Assembly: GCF_027563465.1 (NCBI RefSeq)
Contig: NZ_JAPFQA010000006.1
Coordinates: forward strand, 124,001 to 188,000
Length of the DNA: 64,000 bases
Direction of reading: 5' to 3'
Source of the DNA: Mesorhizobium qingshengii
GTDB taxonomy: Bacteria; Pseudomonadota; Alphaproteobacteria; Rhizobiales; Rhizobiaceae
Below, in pieces: positions 46,581 through 58,878 of the stretch. Numbering within the stretch: position 1 is the first letter of the stretch; every line of letters starts with the position of its first letter. Under the pieces are notes generated by a model. It saw nothing but the letters and a program-made list of their open reading frames with translations. It was not told the origin of the DNA and did no database searches. The position numbers and the translations under genes are program-made.

Positions 46581-46611
46581 AGAGTGGGTCCACCCGGTCC
46601 CGCTCTTTTTT
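46581..46611 (+). terminator. terminator-like hairpin in the rimP leader
   Basis: A stem of eight pairs (46581-46588 with 46599-46606, one G-U) with a 10-base loop and a following T-run (TTTTTATT). It lies between the likely promoter and the rimP ATG, about 40 bases before it. This suggests premature termination that is relieved or increased by conditions. Confidence 0.55.
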
Positions 46612-46651
46612 ATTACCTGCCGATAGCTTCGAATCGAACGACAGGAATCGA

Positions 46652-47287
46652 ATGACTGCAACGGCAAGCGAGGGCGACGATCGCATCATCCGCGAGAGCG
46701 GCATCGATGCGCGCATCGCGTTGATCGTCCAGCCGGTGCTGCGCGCGATCGGCTTCCGCCTCGTGCGGGTGCATCTGTCGGGCCAGAACGGGCTGACGCT
46801 GCAGATCATGGCCGAGCGCGAGGACGGCACCATGACCGTCGAGGATTGCGAAGAGGTCAGCCGCGCGGTGTCGCCGGCGCTCGATGTCGATGATCCGATC
46901 GAAAAGGCCTATCATCTCGAAGTCTCGTCGCCCGGCATCGACCGGCCATTGGTCCGCAAGTCTGATTTCGCGACGTGGACGGGTCACTTGGTCAAGATGG
47001 AAACATCGATCGTTGTCGCCGATCGCAAGCGGTTCAAGGGCAAGATCGTCGAAGCCGGTGAAAATGACGTGCTGATCGAGCGCGACAAGGCCGCCTATGG
47101 CGAAGAGCCGACGGTGCGCGTACCCTACGATGCGATCGCCGAAACCCGGTTGATCCTGACCGACGATCTCATCCGTGACGCGCTGTCGAAGGACAACAGG
47201 GCGCGCAAGGAAGCGAAGAAACGCCGCGGCGAGCCGGAAGACGAGGCGCCAGAGGGCGCGGAAAACGAAACCGAACAGGAAATGTGA
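46652..47287 (+). CDS. rimP: ribosome maturation factor RimP
   Basis: Assists 30S subunit assembly. The 211-residue protein has [20 protein letters not shown] near the start, [20 protein letters not shown], and the motif [21 protein letters not shown] second SH3-like domain follows, and a charged Glu/Lys-rich tail ([20 protein letters not shown]). The frame opens far upstream; ATG 46652 is preceded by GGAATCG. First gene of the nusA-infB operon, as in most bacteria. Confidence 0.94.
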   Translation: MTATASEGDDRIIRESGIDARIALIVQPVLRAIGFRLVRVHLSGQNGLTLQIMAEREDGTMTVEDCEEVSRAVSPALDVDDPIEKAYHLEVSSPGIDRPLVRKSDFATWTGHLVKMETSIVVADRKRFKGKIVEAGENDVLIERDKAAYGEEPTVRVPYDAIAETRLILTDDLIRDALSKDNRARKEAKKRRGEPEDEAPEGAENETEQEM

Positions 47288-47335
47288 TTGGGCTGCCGGG
47301 CGCAAAGGCTCGGCAACAAGCTCGGGAGAAAAAAC

Positions 47336-48931
47336 ATGGTTGTAAGCGCCAACAGGCTTGAACTGCTGCAGATCGCCGATGCGGTCGCGCGTGAAAAGTC
47401 GATCGACAAGTCGATCGTCATCGCCGCCATGGCCGATGCGATCCAGAAGGCGGCGCGCTCGCGTTACGGCCAGGAGACCAACATCCGTGCCGACATCAAT
47501 CCCAACACCGGCGAGATGAAGCTGCAGCGGCTGATGGAAGTGGTCGAGAAGGTCGATGACTACGCCACGCAGATCGCCATATCCTCGGCGCGTGAGCGCA
47601 ATCCCGACGCCCAGCTCGGCGACTTCATCGCCGAACAGCTGCCGCCGATGGATTTCGGCCGCATCGCCGCCCAGTCGGCCAAGCAGGTCATCGTGCAGAA
47701 GGTGCGCGAGGCCGAGCGCGACCGCCAGTACGACGAATACAAGGACCGCATCGGCGAAATCGTCAACGGCACGGTCAAGCGCGTCGAATACGGCAATGTC
47801 ATTGTCGATCTCGGCCGTGGCGAGGCCATCATCCGCCGCGACGAGCTGATCCCGCGCGAGAACTACAAATATGGCGATCGCGTCCGCGCCTATGTCTACG
47901 ACGTGCGCCGCGAGCAGCGCGGCCCGCAGATATTCCTGTCGCGCACCCATCCGCAGTTCATGGCGAAGCTGTTCACCATGGAAGTGCCGGAGATCTATGA
48001 CGGCATCATCGAGATCAAGTCGGTTGCCCGCGACCCGGGCTCGCGCGCCAAGATCGCCGTCATCTCGCGGGACTCCTCGATCGATCCCGTCGGCGCCTGC
48101 GTCGGTATGCGCGGCAGCCGCGTCCAGGCGGTCGTCGGCGAATTGCAGGGCGAGAAGATCGACATCATTCCGTGGTCGCCTTCGGCCGCGTCCTTCATCG
48201 TCAACGCGCTGCAGCCGGCCGAAGTCGCCAAGGTCGTGCTCGACGAGGATGCCGAACGCATTGAGGTCGTGGTTCCCGACGACCAGCTGTCGCTGGCCAT
48301 CGGCCGCCGCGGCCAGAACGTGCGGCTCGCCTCGCAGCTCACCGGCTGGGATATCGACATCCTGACCGAGGCTGAAGAATCCGAGCGCCGCCAGAAGGAA
48401 TTCGTCGAGCGCTCCTCGCTGTTCATGGAAGCCCTCGATGTCGACGAGATGGTCGGCCAGGTGCTGGCCTCCGAAGGCTTCACCAGCGTCGAGGAAGTCG
48501 CTTATGTCGACGCCGGCGAAATCGCCTCGATCGATGGCTTCGACGACGACACTGCTTCGGAGATCCAGACCCGCGCCCGCGAGTATCTGGAGAAGATCGA
48601 GGCCGAGCACGACGACAAGCGCAAGGCGCTGGGCGTCAAGGACGAGCTGCGCGAAATCCCCGGCATCACCACCGCCATGATGGTGACGCTCGGTGAGGAC
48701 GGCATCAAGACGATCGAGGATTTCGCTGGTTACGCGGCCGACGATCTGACCGGGTGGAAGGAACGCAAGGACGGCGAGACAAAGGTATTTCCGGGTGTGC
48801 TCGCCAGCCATGGCGTGACGCGCGCCGATGCCGAGCAGATGGTTCTGGCTGCCCGCCTCAAGGCTGGCTGGATCACCGAAGACGAGCTTGCAGCCGAAGA
48901 AGAACCGGCTGACGAAGCCGTTGGTGCGTGA
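47336..48931 (+). CDS. nusA: transcription termination/antitermination factor NusA
   Basis: An RNA polymerase-binding factor that modulates pausing, termination and antitermination. The 531-residue protein has an N-terminal domain (residues 1-130), S1 (about 135-200; [19 protein letters not shown]), two KH domains (IGACVG-type [19 protein letters not shown], and later [20 protein letters not shown]), then two helix-hairpin-helix AR repeats (about 360-500) with [19 protein letters not shown]. The long acidic C-terminus is common in alphaproteobacteria. Start: ATG 47336 with GGGAGAA. It sits 48 bases after rimP. Confidence 0.96.
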   Translation: MVVSANRLELLQIADAVAREKSIDKSIVIAAMADAIQKAARSRYGQETNIRADINPNTGEMKLQRLMEVVEKVDDYATQIAISSARERNPDAQLGDFIAEQLPPMDFGRIAAQSAKQVIVQKVREAERDRQYDEYKDRIGEIVNGTVKRVEYGNVIVDLGRGEAIIRRDELIPRENYKYGDRVRAYVYDVRREQRGPQIFLSRTHPQFMAKLFTMEVPEIYDGIIEIKSVARDPGSRAKIAVISRDSSIDPVGACVGMRGSRVQAVVGELQGEKIDIIPWSPSAASFIVNALQPAEVAKVVLDEDAERIEVVVPDDQLSLAIGRRGQNVRLASQLTGWDIDILTEAEESERRQKEFVERSSLFMEALDVDEMVGQVLASEGFTSVEEVAYVDAGEIASIDGFDDDTASEIQTRAREYLEKIEAEHDDKRKALGVKDELREIPGITTAMMVTLGEDGIKTIEDFAGYAADDLTGWKERKDGETKVFPGVLASHGVTRADAEQMVLAARLKAGWITEDELAAEEEPADEAVGA

Positions 48932-48969
48932 GGTGAAACCGCATCGCACCGAACCCGCCCTTGGACGAG

Positions 48970-49620
48970 ATGAACGATCGCACCTGCATCGTCACCCGCA
49001 GGCAGGCCGAACCGGATGAACTGATCCGGTTCGTCGTCGGCCCGGATTCGGCCGTCGTTCCCGACATCAAGAGAAATCTGCCTGGCCGTGGTTGCTGGGT
49101 GACGGCCGACCGCCTACATGTCGACAAGGCGGCGGCCAAAAACCTGTTTGCCCGTGCCTTCAAGGCGCAGGTGACAGTGCCGCCCGACTTTGGCGGCATG
49201 GTCGACGGGCTGCTTTCCAGATCTGCTCTGGGCATGCTGGGGCTTGCACGCAAGGCGGGCGCAATTTCTCTTGGCGCCACCAAGGTTGAGAGCGCGGTGC
49301 GCGGCGGGCTGGCGCTTTTCGTGCTCCATGCGACCGAGGCGTCCGACGACGGCGTACGCAAGATCAGCCAGGCGCGGCGGGCGACAGTCCATCTCGGCGG
49401 GCCTGCCATCCTTGCCTACAAACTTTTCTCCGAGGCCGAGTTGAGCTTGGCATTGGGGGGTACAAATGTGATACATGCTGCCGTTCTCGCGGGAGACGCG
49501 GGCAGGGCGGTCCAGAAGCGCATGGTTGCGCTCGACCGGTATCGGGGCGGTTCCCCGGACGATCTGGCAATGCTTGCGGCTGTTGCTGACGAAGATGATG
49601 CCGCAGAGGATATGGAATGA
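48970..49620 (+). CDS. YlxR/L7Ae-type RNA-binding protein
   Basis: A fusion of a DUF448 (YlxR) domain and an L7Ae/L30e-like domain, 216 residues. Ylx[36 protein letters not shown]7Ae part: [20 protein letters not shown] and a Gly-rich tail. Such fusions are typical of Rhizobiales between nusA and infB; YlxR in other bacteria binds RNA or RNase P. Start: ATG 48970; a TTG at 48961 gives three more residues. Its TGA overlaps the infB ATG (ATGA). Confidence 0.9.
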   Translation: MNDRTCIVTRRQAEPDELIRFVVGPDSAVVPDIKRNLPGRGCWVTADRLHVDKAAAKNLFARAFKAQVTVPPDFGGMVDGLLSRSALGMLGLARKAGAISLGATKVESAVRGGLALFVLHATEASDDGVRKISQARRATVHLGGPAILAYKLFSEAELSLALGGTNVIHAAVLAGDAGRAVQKRMVALDRYRGGSPDDLAMLAAVADEDDAAEDME

Positions 49621-52193
49621 GCGATACGAAATCGGGTGACGACAATACGCTGAGTGTGACGCCGAAGAAGACCTTGACGCTGAAGCGCCCCGGTATGGAA
49701 CAGGGCACTGTGCGCCAGAACTTCTCGCACGGCCGCACCAAGCAGGTCGTCGTCGAAACCAAGAAGCGCAAGTTCTCGATGCCCGGCGACAAGCCGGAGC
49801 CTGTTGCCGCACCTGTGTTCACGCCGAAGCCGCCGGTCGTGGCCGCTCCCGTCGTGCAGGAAGCGCCCAAGGCGCCGCCGCCACCACCACCACCACCGCC
49901 TCCGGTCGAGCGCGGCGGCATGGTGCTGAACGAATTGTCGCGCAGCGAAATGGAAGCGCGCCGCAGGGCGCTCGAAGGCTCGAAGGTGCGCGAGGTCGAG
50001 GACCGTCAGCGCGCCGCCGAGGATGCCAAGCGCCGCGCCGAGGACGAAGAGCGCCGCAAGCGCGAACGCGAGGAATCCGCGCGCCGCCAGGCCGAGGAAG
50101 AGGCGCGGTTGCAGACCGAGGCCGAGTCGCGCCGCCGGGCCGAGGAAGAGGCACGTCGCCGCGCGCCGCTGGCCGCTGAACTGGCAACGGTCGACGAAGA
50201 GGAAGAGGTCAAGCCGAAGCGGACTGGCGCCGGTGCGCCGGTGCGCCGTCTGGTCACGCCCGAAGTGGCGCGCCCGGCCAAGCCGACCAAGAGCGAGGAA
50301 GACCGCCGCCGTGGCAAGCTGACGCTGAATTCGGCATTGTCCGACGAGGACGCGCGGGCTCGGTCGCTGTCGTCGATGCGTCGCCGCCAGGAGAAATTCA
50401 AGCGCGCGATGCACAATGAGCCGCGCGAGAAAGTCATGCGCGAAGTGATCCTGCCCGAAACCATTACCATCCAGGAACTTGCGCAACGCATGTCCGAGCG
50501 CGCCGTCGACCTGGTCAAGTTCTTCATGAAGCAGGGCCAGATCCTGAAGCCGGGCGACGTCATCGACGCCGACACGGCCGAGCTGGTCGCCACCGAATTC
50601 GGCCACACGGTTCGCCGCGTCGCCGAGTCCGACATCGAGGAAGGCCTGTTCAACATCGCCGACAATGCCGAGGACCTGGTGTCGCGTCCGCCTGTGGTGA
50701 CGATCATGGGCCATGTCGATCACGGCAAGACCTCGCTGCTCGACGCCATCCGCAACGCCAATGTCGTGTCCGGCGAGGCCGGCGGCATCACCCAGCATAT
50801 CGGCGCCTACCAGGTCGAGAAGAACGGCAACAAGATCACCTTCATCGACACGCCCGGCCATGCCGCCTTCACGGCGATGCGTGCCCGCGGCGCCCAGGCA
50901 ACCGACATCGCCATCCTGGTGGTGGCGGCCGACGACAGCGTGATGCCGCAGACGATCGAGTCCATCAGCCACGCCAAGGCGGCCGGCGTTCCGATCATCG
51001 TGGCGATCAACAAGATCGACAAGCATGATGCCGATCCGCAGAAGGTGCGTTCGGAACTGTTGCGCCACGAGGTCTTCGTCGAATCGATGGGCGGTGAAGT
51101 GCTGGACGTCGAAGTGTCGGCGACCAAGGGCACCAATCTCGACAAGCTGCTCGAGGCGATCCTGCTGCAGGCCGAAATTCTCGACCTGAAGGCCAATCCG
51201 GACCGCACCGCCGAGGGTGTTGTCATCGAAGCTCAGCTCGACAAGGGTCGTGGCCCGGTTGCCACCGTGCTGGTGCAGACCGGCACGCTGATGCCGGGTG
51301 ATATCCTTGTCGCCGGCAACGAATGGGGCCGGGTGCGTGCGCTGGTCAACGATCGTGGCGTGCAGATCAAGGAAGCGCCGCCGGCGATGCCGGTCGAAGT
51401 GCTTGGTCTGCAAGGCACGCCGCAGGCTGGCGACCGCTTTGCCGTGGTCAACAACGAGGCCCGCGCCCGCGAAATCACCGAGTACCGCCAGCGTCTGGCG
51501 CGTGAGAAGGCGGTTGCCAAGCATGCCGGCCAGCGCGGGTCGCTCGAGCAGATGATGTCGCAGTTGCAGACGAGCGGACTGAAGGAATTCCCGCTGGTCA
51601 TCAAGGGCGACGTGCAGGGCTCTATCGAGGCGATCAACGCGGCGCTGGACAAGCTCGGCACCGACGAGGTGCGTGCGCGCATCGTTCATGCCGGCGCCGG
51701 CGCCATCACCGAAAGCGACGTGTCGCTGGCGGAGACTTCGGGTGCGGCGATCATCGGCTTCAATGTCCGCGCCAACGCCCAGGCGCGTGCCGCCGCGGCG
51801 GCCGCGGGCATCGAGATCCGCTACTACTCGATCATCTACAATCTCGTGGATGACGTGAAGGCGGCTCTGTCGGGCCTGTTGTCGCCGGAGCGTCGCGAGA
51901 CCTTCATCGGCAATGCGCAGATCCTCGAGATCTTCGACATCACCAAGGTCGGCAAGATCGCCGGCTGCCGTGTCACCGAAGGCAAGGTCGAGCGTGGCGC
52001 GGGCGTGCGCCTGATCCGCGACAACGTCGTCATCCACGAAGGCACGCTGAAGACGCTGAAGCGCTTCAAGGACGAGGTTTCGGAAGTCCCCGGCGGCCAG
52101 GAGTGCGGCATGGCCTTCCAGAACTACGAGGACATGCGTGTCGGCGACGTCATCGAGTGCTTCCGCGTCGAGATGGTGACCCGGACGCTCTGA
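49617..52193 (+). CDS. infB: translation initiation factor IF-2
   Basis: The GTPase that places initiator tRNA on the 30S subunit. The 858-residue protein has a long low-complexity N-terminal region: a run of nine Pro (about residues 85-94), then a 100-residue Arg/Glu/Ala coiled coil. The G domain follows: G1 [11 protein letters not shown] near residue 364, G3 DTPGHAAF, G4 INKIDKHD. Domains II-IV end at EMVTRTL. Fully conserved and of normal size for the group. The compositional bias of the N-terminus is common in IF-2. Confidence 0.97.
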   Translation: MSDTKSGDDNTLSVTPKKTLTLKRPGMEQGTVRQNFSHGRTKQVVVETKKRKFSMPGDKPEPVAAPVFTPKPPVVAAPVVQEAPKAPPPPPPPPPPVERGGMVLNELSRSEMEARRRALEGSKVREVEDRQRAAEDAKRRAEDEERRKREREESARRQAEEEARLQTEAESRRRAEEEARRRAPLAAELATVDEEEEVKPKRTGAGAPVRRLVTPEVARPAKPTKSEEDRRRGKLTLNSALSDEDARARSLSSMRRRQEKFKRAMHNEPREKVMREVILPETITIQELAQRMSERAVDLVKFFMKQGQILKPGDVIDADTAELVATEFGHTVRRVAESDIEEGLFNIADNAEDLVSRPPVVTIMGHVDHGKTSLLDAIRNANVVSGEAGGITQHIGAYQVEKNGNKITFIDTPGHAAFTAMRARGAQATDIAILVVAADDSVMPQTIESISHAKAAGVPIIVAINKIDKHDADPQKVRSELLRHEVFVESMGGEVLDVEVSATKGTNLDKLLEAILLQAEILDLKANPDRTAEGVVIEAQLDKGRGPVATVLVQTGTLMPGDILVAGNEWGRVRALVNDRGVQIKEAPPAMPVEVLGLQGTPQAGDRFAVVNNEARAREITEYRQRLAREKAVAKHAGQRGSLEQMMSQLQTSGLKEFPLVIKGDVQGSIEAINAALDKLGTDEVRARIVHAGAGAITESDVSLAETSGAAIIGFNVRANAQARAAAAAAGIEIRYYSIIYNLVDDVKAALSGLLSPERRETFIGNAQILEIFDITKVGKIAGCRVTEGKVERGAGVRLIRDNVVIHEGTLKTLKRFKDEVSEVPGGQECGMAFQNYEDMRVGDVIECFRVEMVTRTL

Positions 52194-52215
52194 GTTCGAG
52201 TGACTTGTCCATACC

Positions 52216-52241
52216 GGGCGGTGGTCGAAAGACCGCCGCCC
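52216..52241 (+). terminator. GNRA-capped hairpin after infB
   Basis: GGGCGGTGGTC / GACCGCCGCCC (one G-U pair) with a GAAA loop, 23 bases after the infB stop and before rbfA. There is no T-run; it is more likely an mRNA stabilising or processing hairpin than a terminator. Confidence 0.5.
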
Positions 52242-52303
52242 AACACATATGAGACATGCGGCACGGTCCCATCCCGCGCCCCACGCTTTCAGGATTGAGA
52301 GAA

Positions 52304-52744
52304 ATGCCCCGTCCAACCACTTCAAGTCCATCCCAGCGCATGCTGCGCGTCGCCGAACAGGTGCGCCATGCGCTGTCCGAAACCTTGCAGCGCGGCGAGA
52401 TCATCGATCCGCTGATCGAGAATACCGTGGTTTCGGTCTCGGAAGTGCGCATGTCGCCCGACCTGAAGGTCGCCACCGCTTTCGTTTCGCCACTTGGAGC
52501 CAAGGATACCGACGCGGTGGTCGAGGCGCTCAACAAGCATGCGAAATTCGTGCGTGGCCGCGTTTCCGGGGCGCTGCGGCAGATGAAGTTCATGCCGGAG
52601 TTCCGCTTCAAGCTCGACACTTCCTTCGACAATTTCGCCAGGATCAACGATCTCCTCAAGTCGCCCGAAGTGGCGCGCGATCTGGGCCCAGACGACCAAA
52701 ATAAAGCCGACCAAAACAAAGACGACAACAAGGACACCGAATAG
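52304..52744 (+). CDS. rbfA: 30S ribosome-binding factor RbfA
   Basis: A cold-shock associated factor that binds immature 30S subunits. The 146-residue protein has the KH-like core: [20 protein letters not shown], then [20 protein letters not shown] and [18 protein letters not shown]. The Asp/Lys-rich tail ([16 protein letters not shown]) is accessory. Start: ATG 52304 after GAGAGAA; an ATG 16 codons upstream would add a Pro/Arg-rich leader. Its stop TAG shares a base with the GTG of truB. Confidence 0.94.
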   Translation: MPRPTTSSPSQRMLRVAEQVRHALSETLQRGEIIDPLIENTVVSVSEVRMSPDLKVATAFVSPLGAKDTDAVVEALNKHAKFVRGRVSGALRQMKFMPEFRFKLDTSFDNFARINDLLKSPEVARDLGPDDQNKADQNKDDNKDTE

Positions 52745-53712
52745 TGGCGCGTCGCGGCAAGAAGAAGGGCCGGCCGATCTCGGGCTGGCTGGTGCTGGAC
52801 AAGCCGGTCGGCATGGGTTCGACCGAAGCCGTCTCCAAGATCAAGTGGCTGTTCCAGGCGGAAAAGGCCGGCCATGCCGGCACGCTCGATCCACTGGCTT
52901 CCGGCATGCTGCCGATCGCACTCGGCGAAGCCACCAAGACCGTGCCCTATGTGCAGGACGGCGCCAAGATCTATCGTTTCACCGTTGCCTGGGGGCAGGA
53001 GCGTTCGACCGACGACCTCGAGGGTCCGGTAACCAAGGATTCCGACCAGCGTCCGTCGGAGGCAGAGGTGCTGGCGCTGCTGCCGAAATACACCGGTGTC
53101 ATCATGCAGACGCCGCCGCAATTCTCGGCCATCAAGATCGCCGGCGAGCGCGCCTACGATCTGGCCCGCGAGGGCGAAACGGTCGACATCCCGCCACGCG
53201 AAGTGGAGATAGGCCGTCTCGACCTTGTCGAGCACCATGCCGACCACACCGTTTTCGAGGTCGAGTGCGGCAAGGGCACGTATGTGCGTTCATTGGCCCG
53301 CGACATGGGCCGCGACCTCGGCTGTTTCGGCCATATTTCGGAACTGCGCCGTGTCGAGGTCGAGCCGTTCACGCCGGAAGACTTTGTCACCATCGCCGAA
53401 CTGGAAGCCGCTCGCTTCGGCGAAAAGGGCGACGAAGGTTCGGAAACGGTTGATGAGGCGGAAAAGCCGGCCGATTTCGGTGCGATCGACGCGCTGCTGG
53501 TCGACACGTCGGCCGCGCTCGACTGTCTGCCGCAGATCGCCATCAGCGACGACGCGGCGACAAAGATCCGCCTCGGCAATCCGGTCATCATCCGCGGGCG
53601 CGACGCGCCGGTGGAAGCGGAAGAAGCCTGCGCCACGGCACGTGGCAAGCTGGTCGCCATCGGCGCGATCGAACAAGGCATGTTCAAGCCCAAGCGGGTC
53701 TTTGCCGGGTGA
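52744..53712 (+). CDS. truB: tRNA pseudouridine55 synthase
   Basis: Makes pseudouridine 55 in the T loop of tRNAs. The 322-residue protein has [20 protein letters not shown], and the catalytic Asp in [15 protein letters not shown] near residue 48. [20 protein letters not shown] and a C-terminal PUA-like part also fit. The start is GTG (52744) overlapping the rbfA stop by one base. The rbfA-truB order is standard. An acidic insert near residues 225-245 ([16 protein letters not shown]) is less usual but not disruptive. Confidence 0.96.
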   Translation: MARRGKKKGRPISGWLVLDKPVGMGSTEAVSKIKWLFQAEKAGHAGTLDPLASGMLPIALGEATKTVPYVQDGAKIYRFTVAWGQERSTDDLEGPVTKDSDQRPSEAEVLALLPKYTGVIMQTPPQFSAIKIAGERAYDLAREGETVDIPPREVEIGRLDLVEHHADHTVFEVECGKGTYVRSLARDMGRDLGCFGHISELRRVEVEPFTPEDFVTIAELEAARFGEKGDEGSETVDEAEKPADFGAIDALLVDTSAALDCLPQIAISDDAATKIRLGNPVIIRGRDAPVEAEEACATARGKLVAIGAIEQGMFKPKRVFAG

Positions 53713-53757
53713 CGGCGCTCGTCTAGTTTCTTTCGACACGACGCGCGAGGGGGCTCC

Positions 53758-54852
53758 ATGGCAAAGGCTGGGACGGTCAAGAGGCGGGCGACGGCGAGGA
53801 TGCGGCGGCCACCGGTCGGCGCGTCGCCCGGCACGCTCATCGCCGACCCGGCGGCGCGGCGCTCGGAACTGCGGCTGACCCTGATCTCGCCGCAAAAGTT
53901 CATGACCATCGACAATGCCAGCATCGACGACGTCGCCGCCAATTGCGAAAAATGGCCGATCATCTGGCTCGATTGTACCGGACTGGCCAACATTTCGCTG
54001 ATCGAGGAGATCGGCCGCATTTTCAGCCTGCACCCGCTGGCGCTGGAAGACGTCGTCAACACGGGCCAGCGGCCGAAGGTGGATTTCTTCGAGGACCATG
54101 CCTTCGTCGTCGTCAGGATGATCGACGACGTCACCGCGCACCGCTACGAGCAGATCGCCGTTTTCTTCGGCAAGGGTTTCGTCGTCACGTTCCAGGAACG
54201 TGAAGGCGATCCGTTCGATCCGGTGCGCAAGCGCATCGAGAGCTCGGCGCCCAACCGGCTGCGCGCGCGTGGCGCCGATTACCTTGCCTATGCGCTGATC
54301 GATGCCATCGTCGACAGCTATTTCCCGCCGATCGAGACTGCCGGCGACCTGGTCGACAGCATCGAGGACGAGATGATGAACACGCCGCACAAGCATCAGA
54401 TGCGGCAGTTGCACGAATTGCGGCGCGACGCCAATGTGCTCAAGGGCGTGCTGTGGCCGATGCGCGATGCGCTGGCGACCCTGATCCGCAACGACGTGCC
54501 CTATGTGAAGGCCGAGACCAAGGTCTTCCTCAACGACACGCTCGATCATTCGCTGCGGCTGATCGAATTGGTGGAAACCCAGCGCGACATGCTGACCGGC
54601 CTGATCGAGATGCATCTGTCGCTGAGCCAGGCGCGCACCAATGACGTCATCAGCTACCTGACCATCGTCTCCGTCATCTTCATGCCGCTGACCTTCCTGG
54701 TCGGCGTCTGGGGCATGAACTTCAGTCCCGACGCCTCGCCATGGAACATGCCGGAACTGCGATCCTACTACGGTTATCCGGCCGCACTCGTCTTCATGCT
54801 GCTTGTCGCGATCGGGCTGATCTCGTTCTTCAGATGGAAGAAGTGGCTTTAG
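53758..54852 (+). CDS. CorA-family divalent cation transporter
   Basis: A 364-residue inner-membrane magnesium or cobalt channel. A large cytoplasmic N-terminal domain is followed by two C-terminal helices, the pore motif GMNF (in VWGMNFSPD), and the segment VSVIFMPLTFLVGVWGMNFS. It lies between truB and rpsO, an interval that is normally short in bacteria. The initial 30 residues are basic (KRRATARMRR). The function class is sure; the exact ion is not. Confidence 0.92.
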   Translation: MAKAGTVKRRATARMRRPPVGASPGTLIADPAARRSELRLTLISPQKFMTIDNASIDDVAANCEKWPIIWLDCTGLANISLIEEIGRIFSLHPLALEDVVNTGQRPKVDFFEDHAFVVVRMIDDVTAHRYEQIAVFFGKGFVVTFQEREGDPFDPVRKRIESSAPNRLRARGADYLAYALIDAIVDSYFPPIETAGDLVDSIEDEMMNTPHKHQMRQLHELRRDANVLKGVLWPMRDALATLIRNDVPYVKAETKVFLNDTLDHSLRLIELVETQRDMLTGLIEMHLSLSQARTNDVISYLTIVSVIFMPLTFLVGVWGMNFSPDASPWNMPELRSYYGYPAALVFMLLVAIGLISFFRWKKWL

Positions 54853-54936
54853 CCGCGGCGAAAGTCCTCTTTTGGGTCACAAAAGCTGCGACGAAGCCGG
54901 CTTGTGAATTGGGCTGGTGTTTTCCGGGGAATTGCA

Positions 54937-54942
54937 CTATAT
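54937..54942 (+). promoter_or_regulatory. possible -10 element upstream of rpsO
   Basis: CTATAT, an exact rhizobial -10, about 104 bases before rpsO in a 193-base interval after the CorA gene. The matching -35 region (CTGGTG at 17 bases) is weak. Confidence 0.35.
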
Positions 54943-55045
54943 GCGCCGCAGCATCGCGCCCTGACGCGTTGCCTGCACCGGCCCCTGCTGGACGACATCC
55001 CGGCTGAGGGCGACCCGTTTCCTCAAACAGATAAGGAAAAACACG

Positions 55046-55315
55046 ATGTCGATTACTGCCGAGCGCAAAAAGGAATTGATGGGTGAATTCGCAACCGCCA
55101 AGGGCGATACCGGGTCTCCGGAAGTCCAGGTGGCCATCCTTTCCGAGCGCATCAAGAACCTGACCGACCATTTCAAGGACCACAAGAAGGATAACCATTC
55201 CCGCCGTGGTCTGCTCGCTCTCGTCTCCCAGCGCCGCAGCCTGCTTGATTATCTCAAGCGCAAGGACGACGCGCGCTATCAGACGCTGATCGAGAAGCTC
55301 GGTCTGCGCCGTTGA
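55046..55315 (+). CDS. rpsO: 30S ribosomal protein S15
   Basis: Binds 16S rRNA early in 30S assembly. The 89-residue protein has the S15 core: [55 protein letters not shown] and [13 protein letters not shown]. Complete. pnp is the next gene, the classic rpsO-pnp arrangement. AGATAAGGA precedes the ATG. Confidence 0.97.
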   Translation: MSITAERKKELMGEFATAKGDTGSPEVQVAILSERIKNLTDHFKDHKKDNHSRRGLLALVSQRRSLLDYLKRKDDARYQTLIEKLGLRR

Positions 55316-55321
55316 CGAATT

Positions 55322-55355
55322 GACCGGCGGGCTTTCCTCGGAGAGCCCGCCGGTC
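55322..55355 (+). terminator. strong hairpin after rpsO
   Basis: A perfect 12-bp stem (GACCGGCGGGCT / AGCCCGCCGGTC) with a 10-nt loop, seven bases after the rpsO stop. There is no T-run after it, so it may be a partial terminator or a processing site as in E. coli rpsO-pnp. Confidence 0.6.
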
Positions 55356-55532
55356 GCGCATTCTGCCAGTCGTATCGATTGGCCAGACCCGGTTTCGAGC
55401 GTGCAGAGGGCCACTCGAAACCGCCCATGGACGGTCATGGGGCAGGATTGCAGGACGCTCGCGCGCTCGCCGCGCCGAAATTACCCGAGCTTCCCGTTGT
55501 CTTGCCCGTGGCTGCCCGAGAAAGGAAGCCAG

Positions 55533-55574
55533 GGAAAGGGCATCCGCGCACCGTGAAACGGCGCGGCCCTTTCC
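55533..55574 (+). promoter_or_regulatory. long hairpin in the pnp leader
   Basis: GGAAAGGGC pairs with GCCCTTTCC (9 bp), then after a 3-base bulge CGCGC pairs with GCGCG. It ends 18 bases before the pnp ATG. E. coli pnp is autoregulated through an RNase III cut in such a hairpin; the same is inferred here. Confidence 0.55.
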
Positions 55575-55592
55575 GCTTATTAAGGACAAGAC

Positions 55593-57740
<2,148 letters not shown>

Positions 57741-57762
57741 TCGGTCCGGCCAGTAGATCAAG

Positions 57763-57793
57763 ACGGGCGCGCCGGTAGGTCGCGCCCGTTTTC
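57763..57793 (+). terminator. Rho-independent terminator of pnp
   Basis: A perfect 9-bp stem (ACGGGCGCG / CGCGCCCGT) with a 9-nt loop, followed by TTTTC. It lies 23 bases after the pnp stop. Confidence 0.85.
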
Positions 57794-57811
57794 ATTTGAA
57801 GGGACATCGGA

Positions 57812-58831
57812 ATGCCGGCTGAGGCGCTGAAGACGCTTTTTCACCCATTCGAGGCCGAGGCTGTCGCCTTGCCGCGAACGGGCGAGCGCGTTCTCTTTCT
57901 CGGCGCCGAACCGGGCTTTCGCCTGCCTGACGGTTTCGAGGCCGAGCTTCACGTCGTACAGGGCTTCCGGCCGTACTTTCGCGCGCTGCAGGCTCCCGGT
58001 GTCGTCGTCACTCCGCAAGCGGAAGGCGATGGCTTTGGTATGGCGCTCGTGTTTGCCGGCCGCCATCGCGGCCTGAACGAATTGCGTATCGCCCAGGCGC
58101 TCGAGAGCGTGGCGCCGGGTGGGTTGATCGTCATTGCCGGCGGCAAGGATGATGGTATCGCCAGCCTGCGCAAGCGCATTGACGAGCTTGTGCCGCTCGA
58201 CGGCCATCTGCCGAAATATCACGGCATTGCCTTCTGGCTCCGCCGTCCCGCCGATCTGGCAGCGGCGCAAAAACTGCGCGCCGCCAATCCAGCCTTGCTG
58301 GTGGAAGGCCGTTTCCATACCGCACCGGGCATGTTTTCCTTTGACCGGATCGATACCGGCTCGAGATTGCTGGTCGAAAACTTGCCCAATGACCTGCGTG
58401 GCAGCGTAGCCGATTTCTGCGCCGGCTGGGGCTATCTGGCGGCCGAGCTCGTCGCGCGCTCCCCCGGCATTCTGGCGCTCGACCTTCATGAGGCGGACTT
58501 CGCCTCGCTCGAAGCTGCAAAGCTTAATCTGGCGGGGGTTGGCCAGTCGATCACACGGAATTTCTTCTGGACCGATCTGCTGAGCGAGCCGGTAGAACGG
58601 CGCTACGACGCGATCGTCATGAACCCGCCGTTTCACCGCAGCCGCGCGGCCGAGCCTGAGATCGGGGCCGGCATGATCCGCGCGGCAGCCAAGGCCTTGA
58701 AGCCTGGAGGGCGGCTGTTCATGGTGGCCAACCGTCAGCTTCCTTATGAGCCAATACTGTCGGCCGCCTTCTCGAGCCATGCCGAGCTTGCCCGCGACGG
58801 CATGTTCAAGGTGCTTTCGGCACGTCGCTGA
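57812..58831 (+). CDS. class I SAM-dependent methyltransferase, RsmC/RlmG-like
   Basis: A 339-residue protein of tandem methyltransferase halves, as in RsmC. The N-terminal half lacks an obvious SAM site. The C-terminal half has VADFCAGWGYLAAELVAR (motif I), LDLHEAD and the catalytic IVMNPPFH (motif IV, N2-guanine type). rRNA guanine N2 methylation is the likely role, but a different nucleic acid target is possible. GAAGGGACATCGG precedes the ATG. It starts 19 bases after the pnp terminator. Confidence 0.85.
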   Translation: MPAEALKTLFHPFEAEAVALPRTGERVLFLGAEPGFRLPDGFEAELHVVQGFRPYFRALQAPGVVVTPQAEGDGFGMALVFAGRHRGLNELRIAQALESVAPGGLIVIAGGKDDGIASLRKRIDELVPLDGHLPKYHGIAFWLRRPADLAAAQKLRAANPALLVEGRFHTAPGMFSFDRIDTGSRLLVENLPNDLRGSVADFCAGWGYLAAELVARSPGILALDLHEADFASLEAAKLNLAGVGQSITRNFFWTDLLSEPVERRYDAIVMNPPFHRSRAAEPEIGAGMIRAAAKALKPGGRLFMVANRQLPYEPILSAAFSSHAELARDGMFKVLSARR

Positions 58832-58878
58832 AGCATTGATCCGAACGGACGGTCAGCGTAAGCGGATGCGCGCCGTGC

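Noticed and set aside
46613..48949. Minus-strand open frame of 778 codons over rimP and nusA
   Set aside because: Antisense shadow; sense-strand proteins are complete and conserved.
49416..52331. Minus-strand open frame of 971 codons over infB
   Set aside because: Mirror frame of infB, one of the most conserved bacterial genes; composition follows the codon bias of infB.
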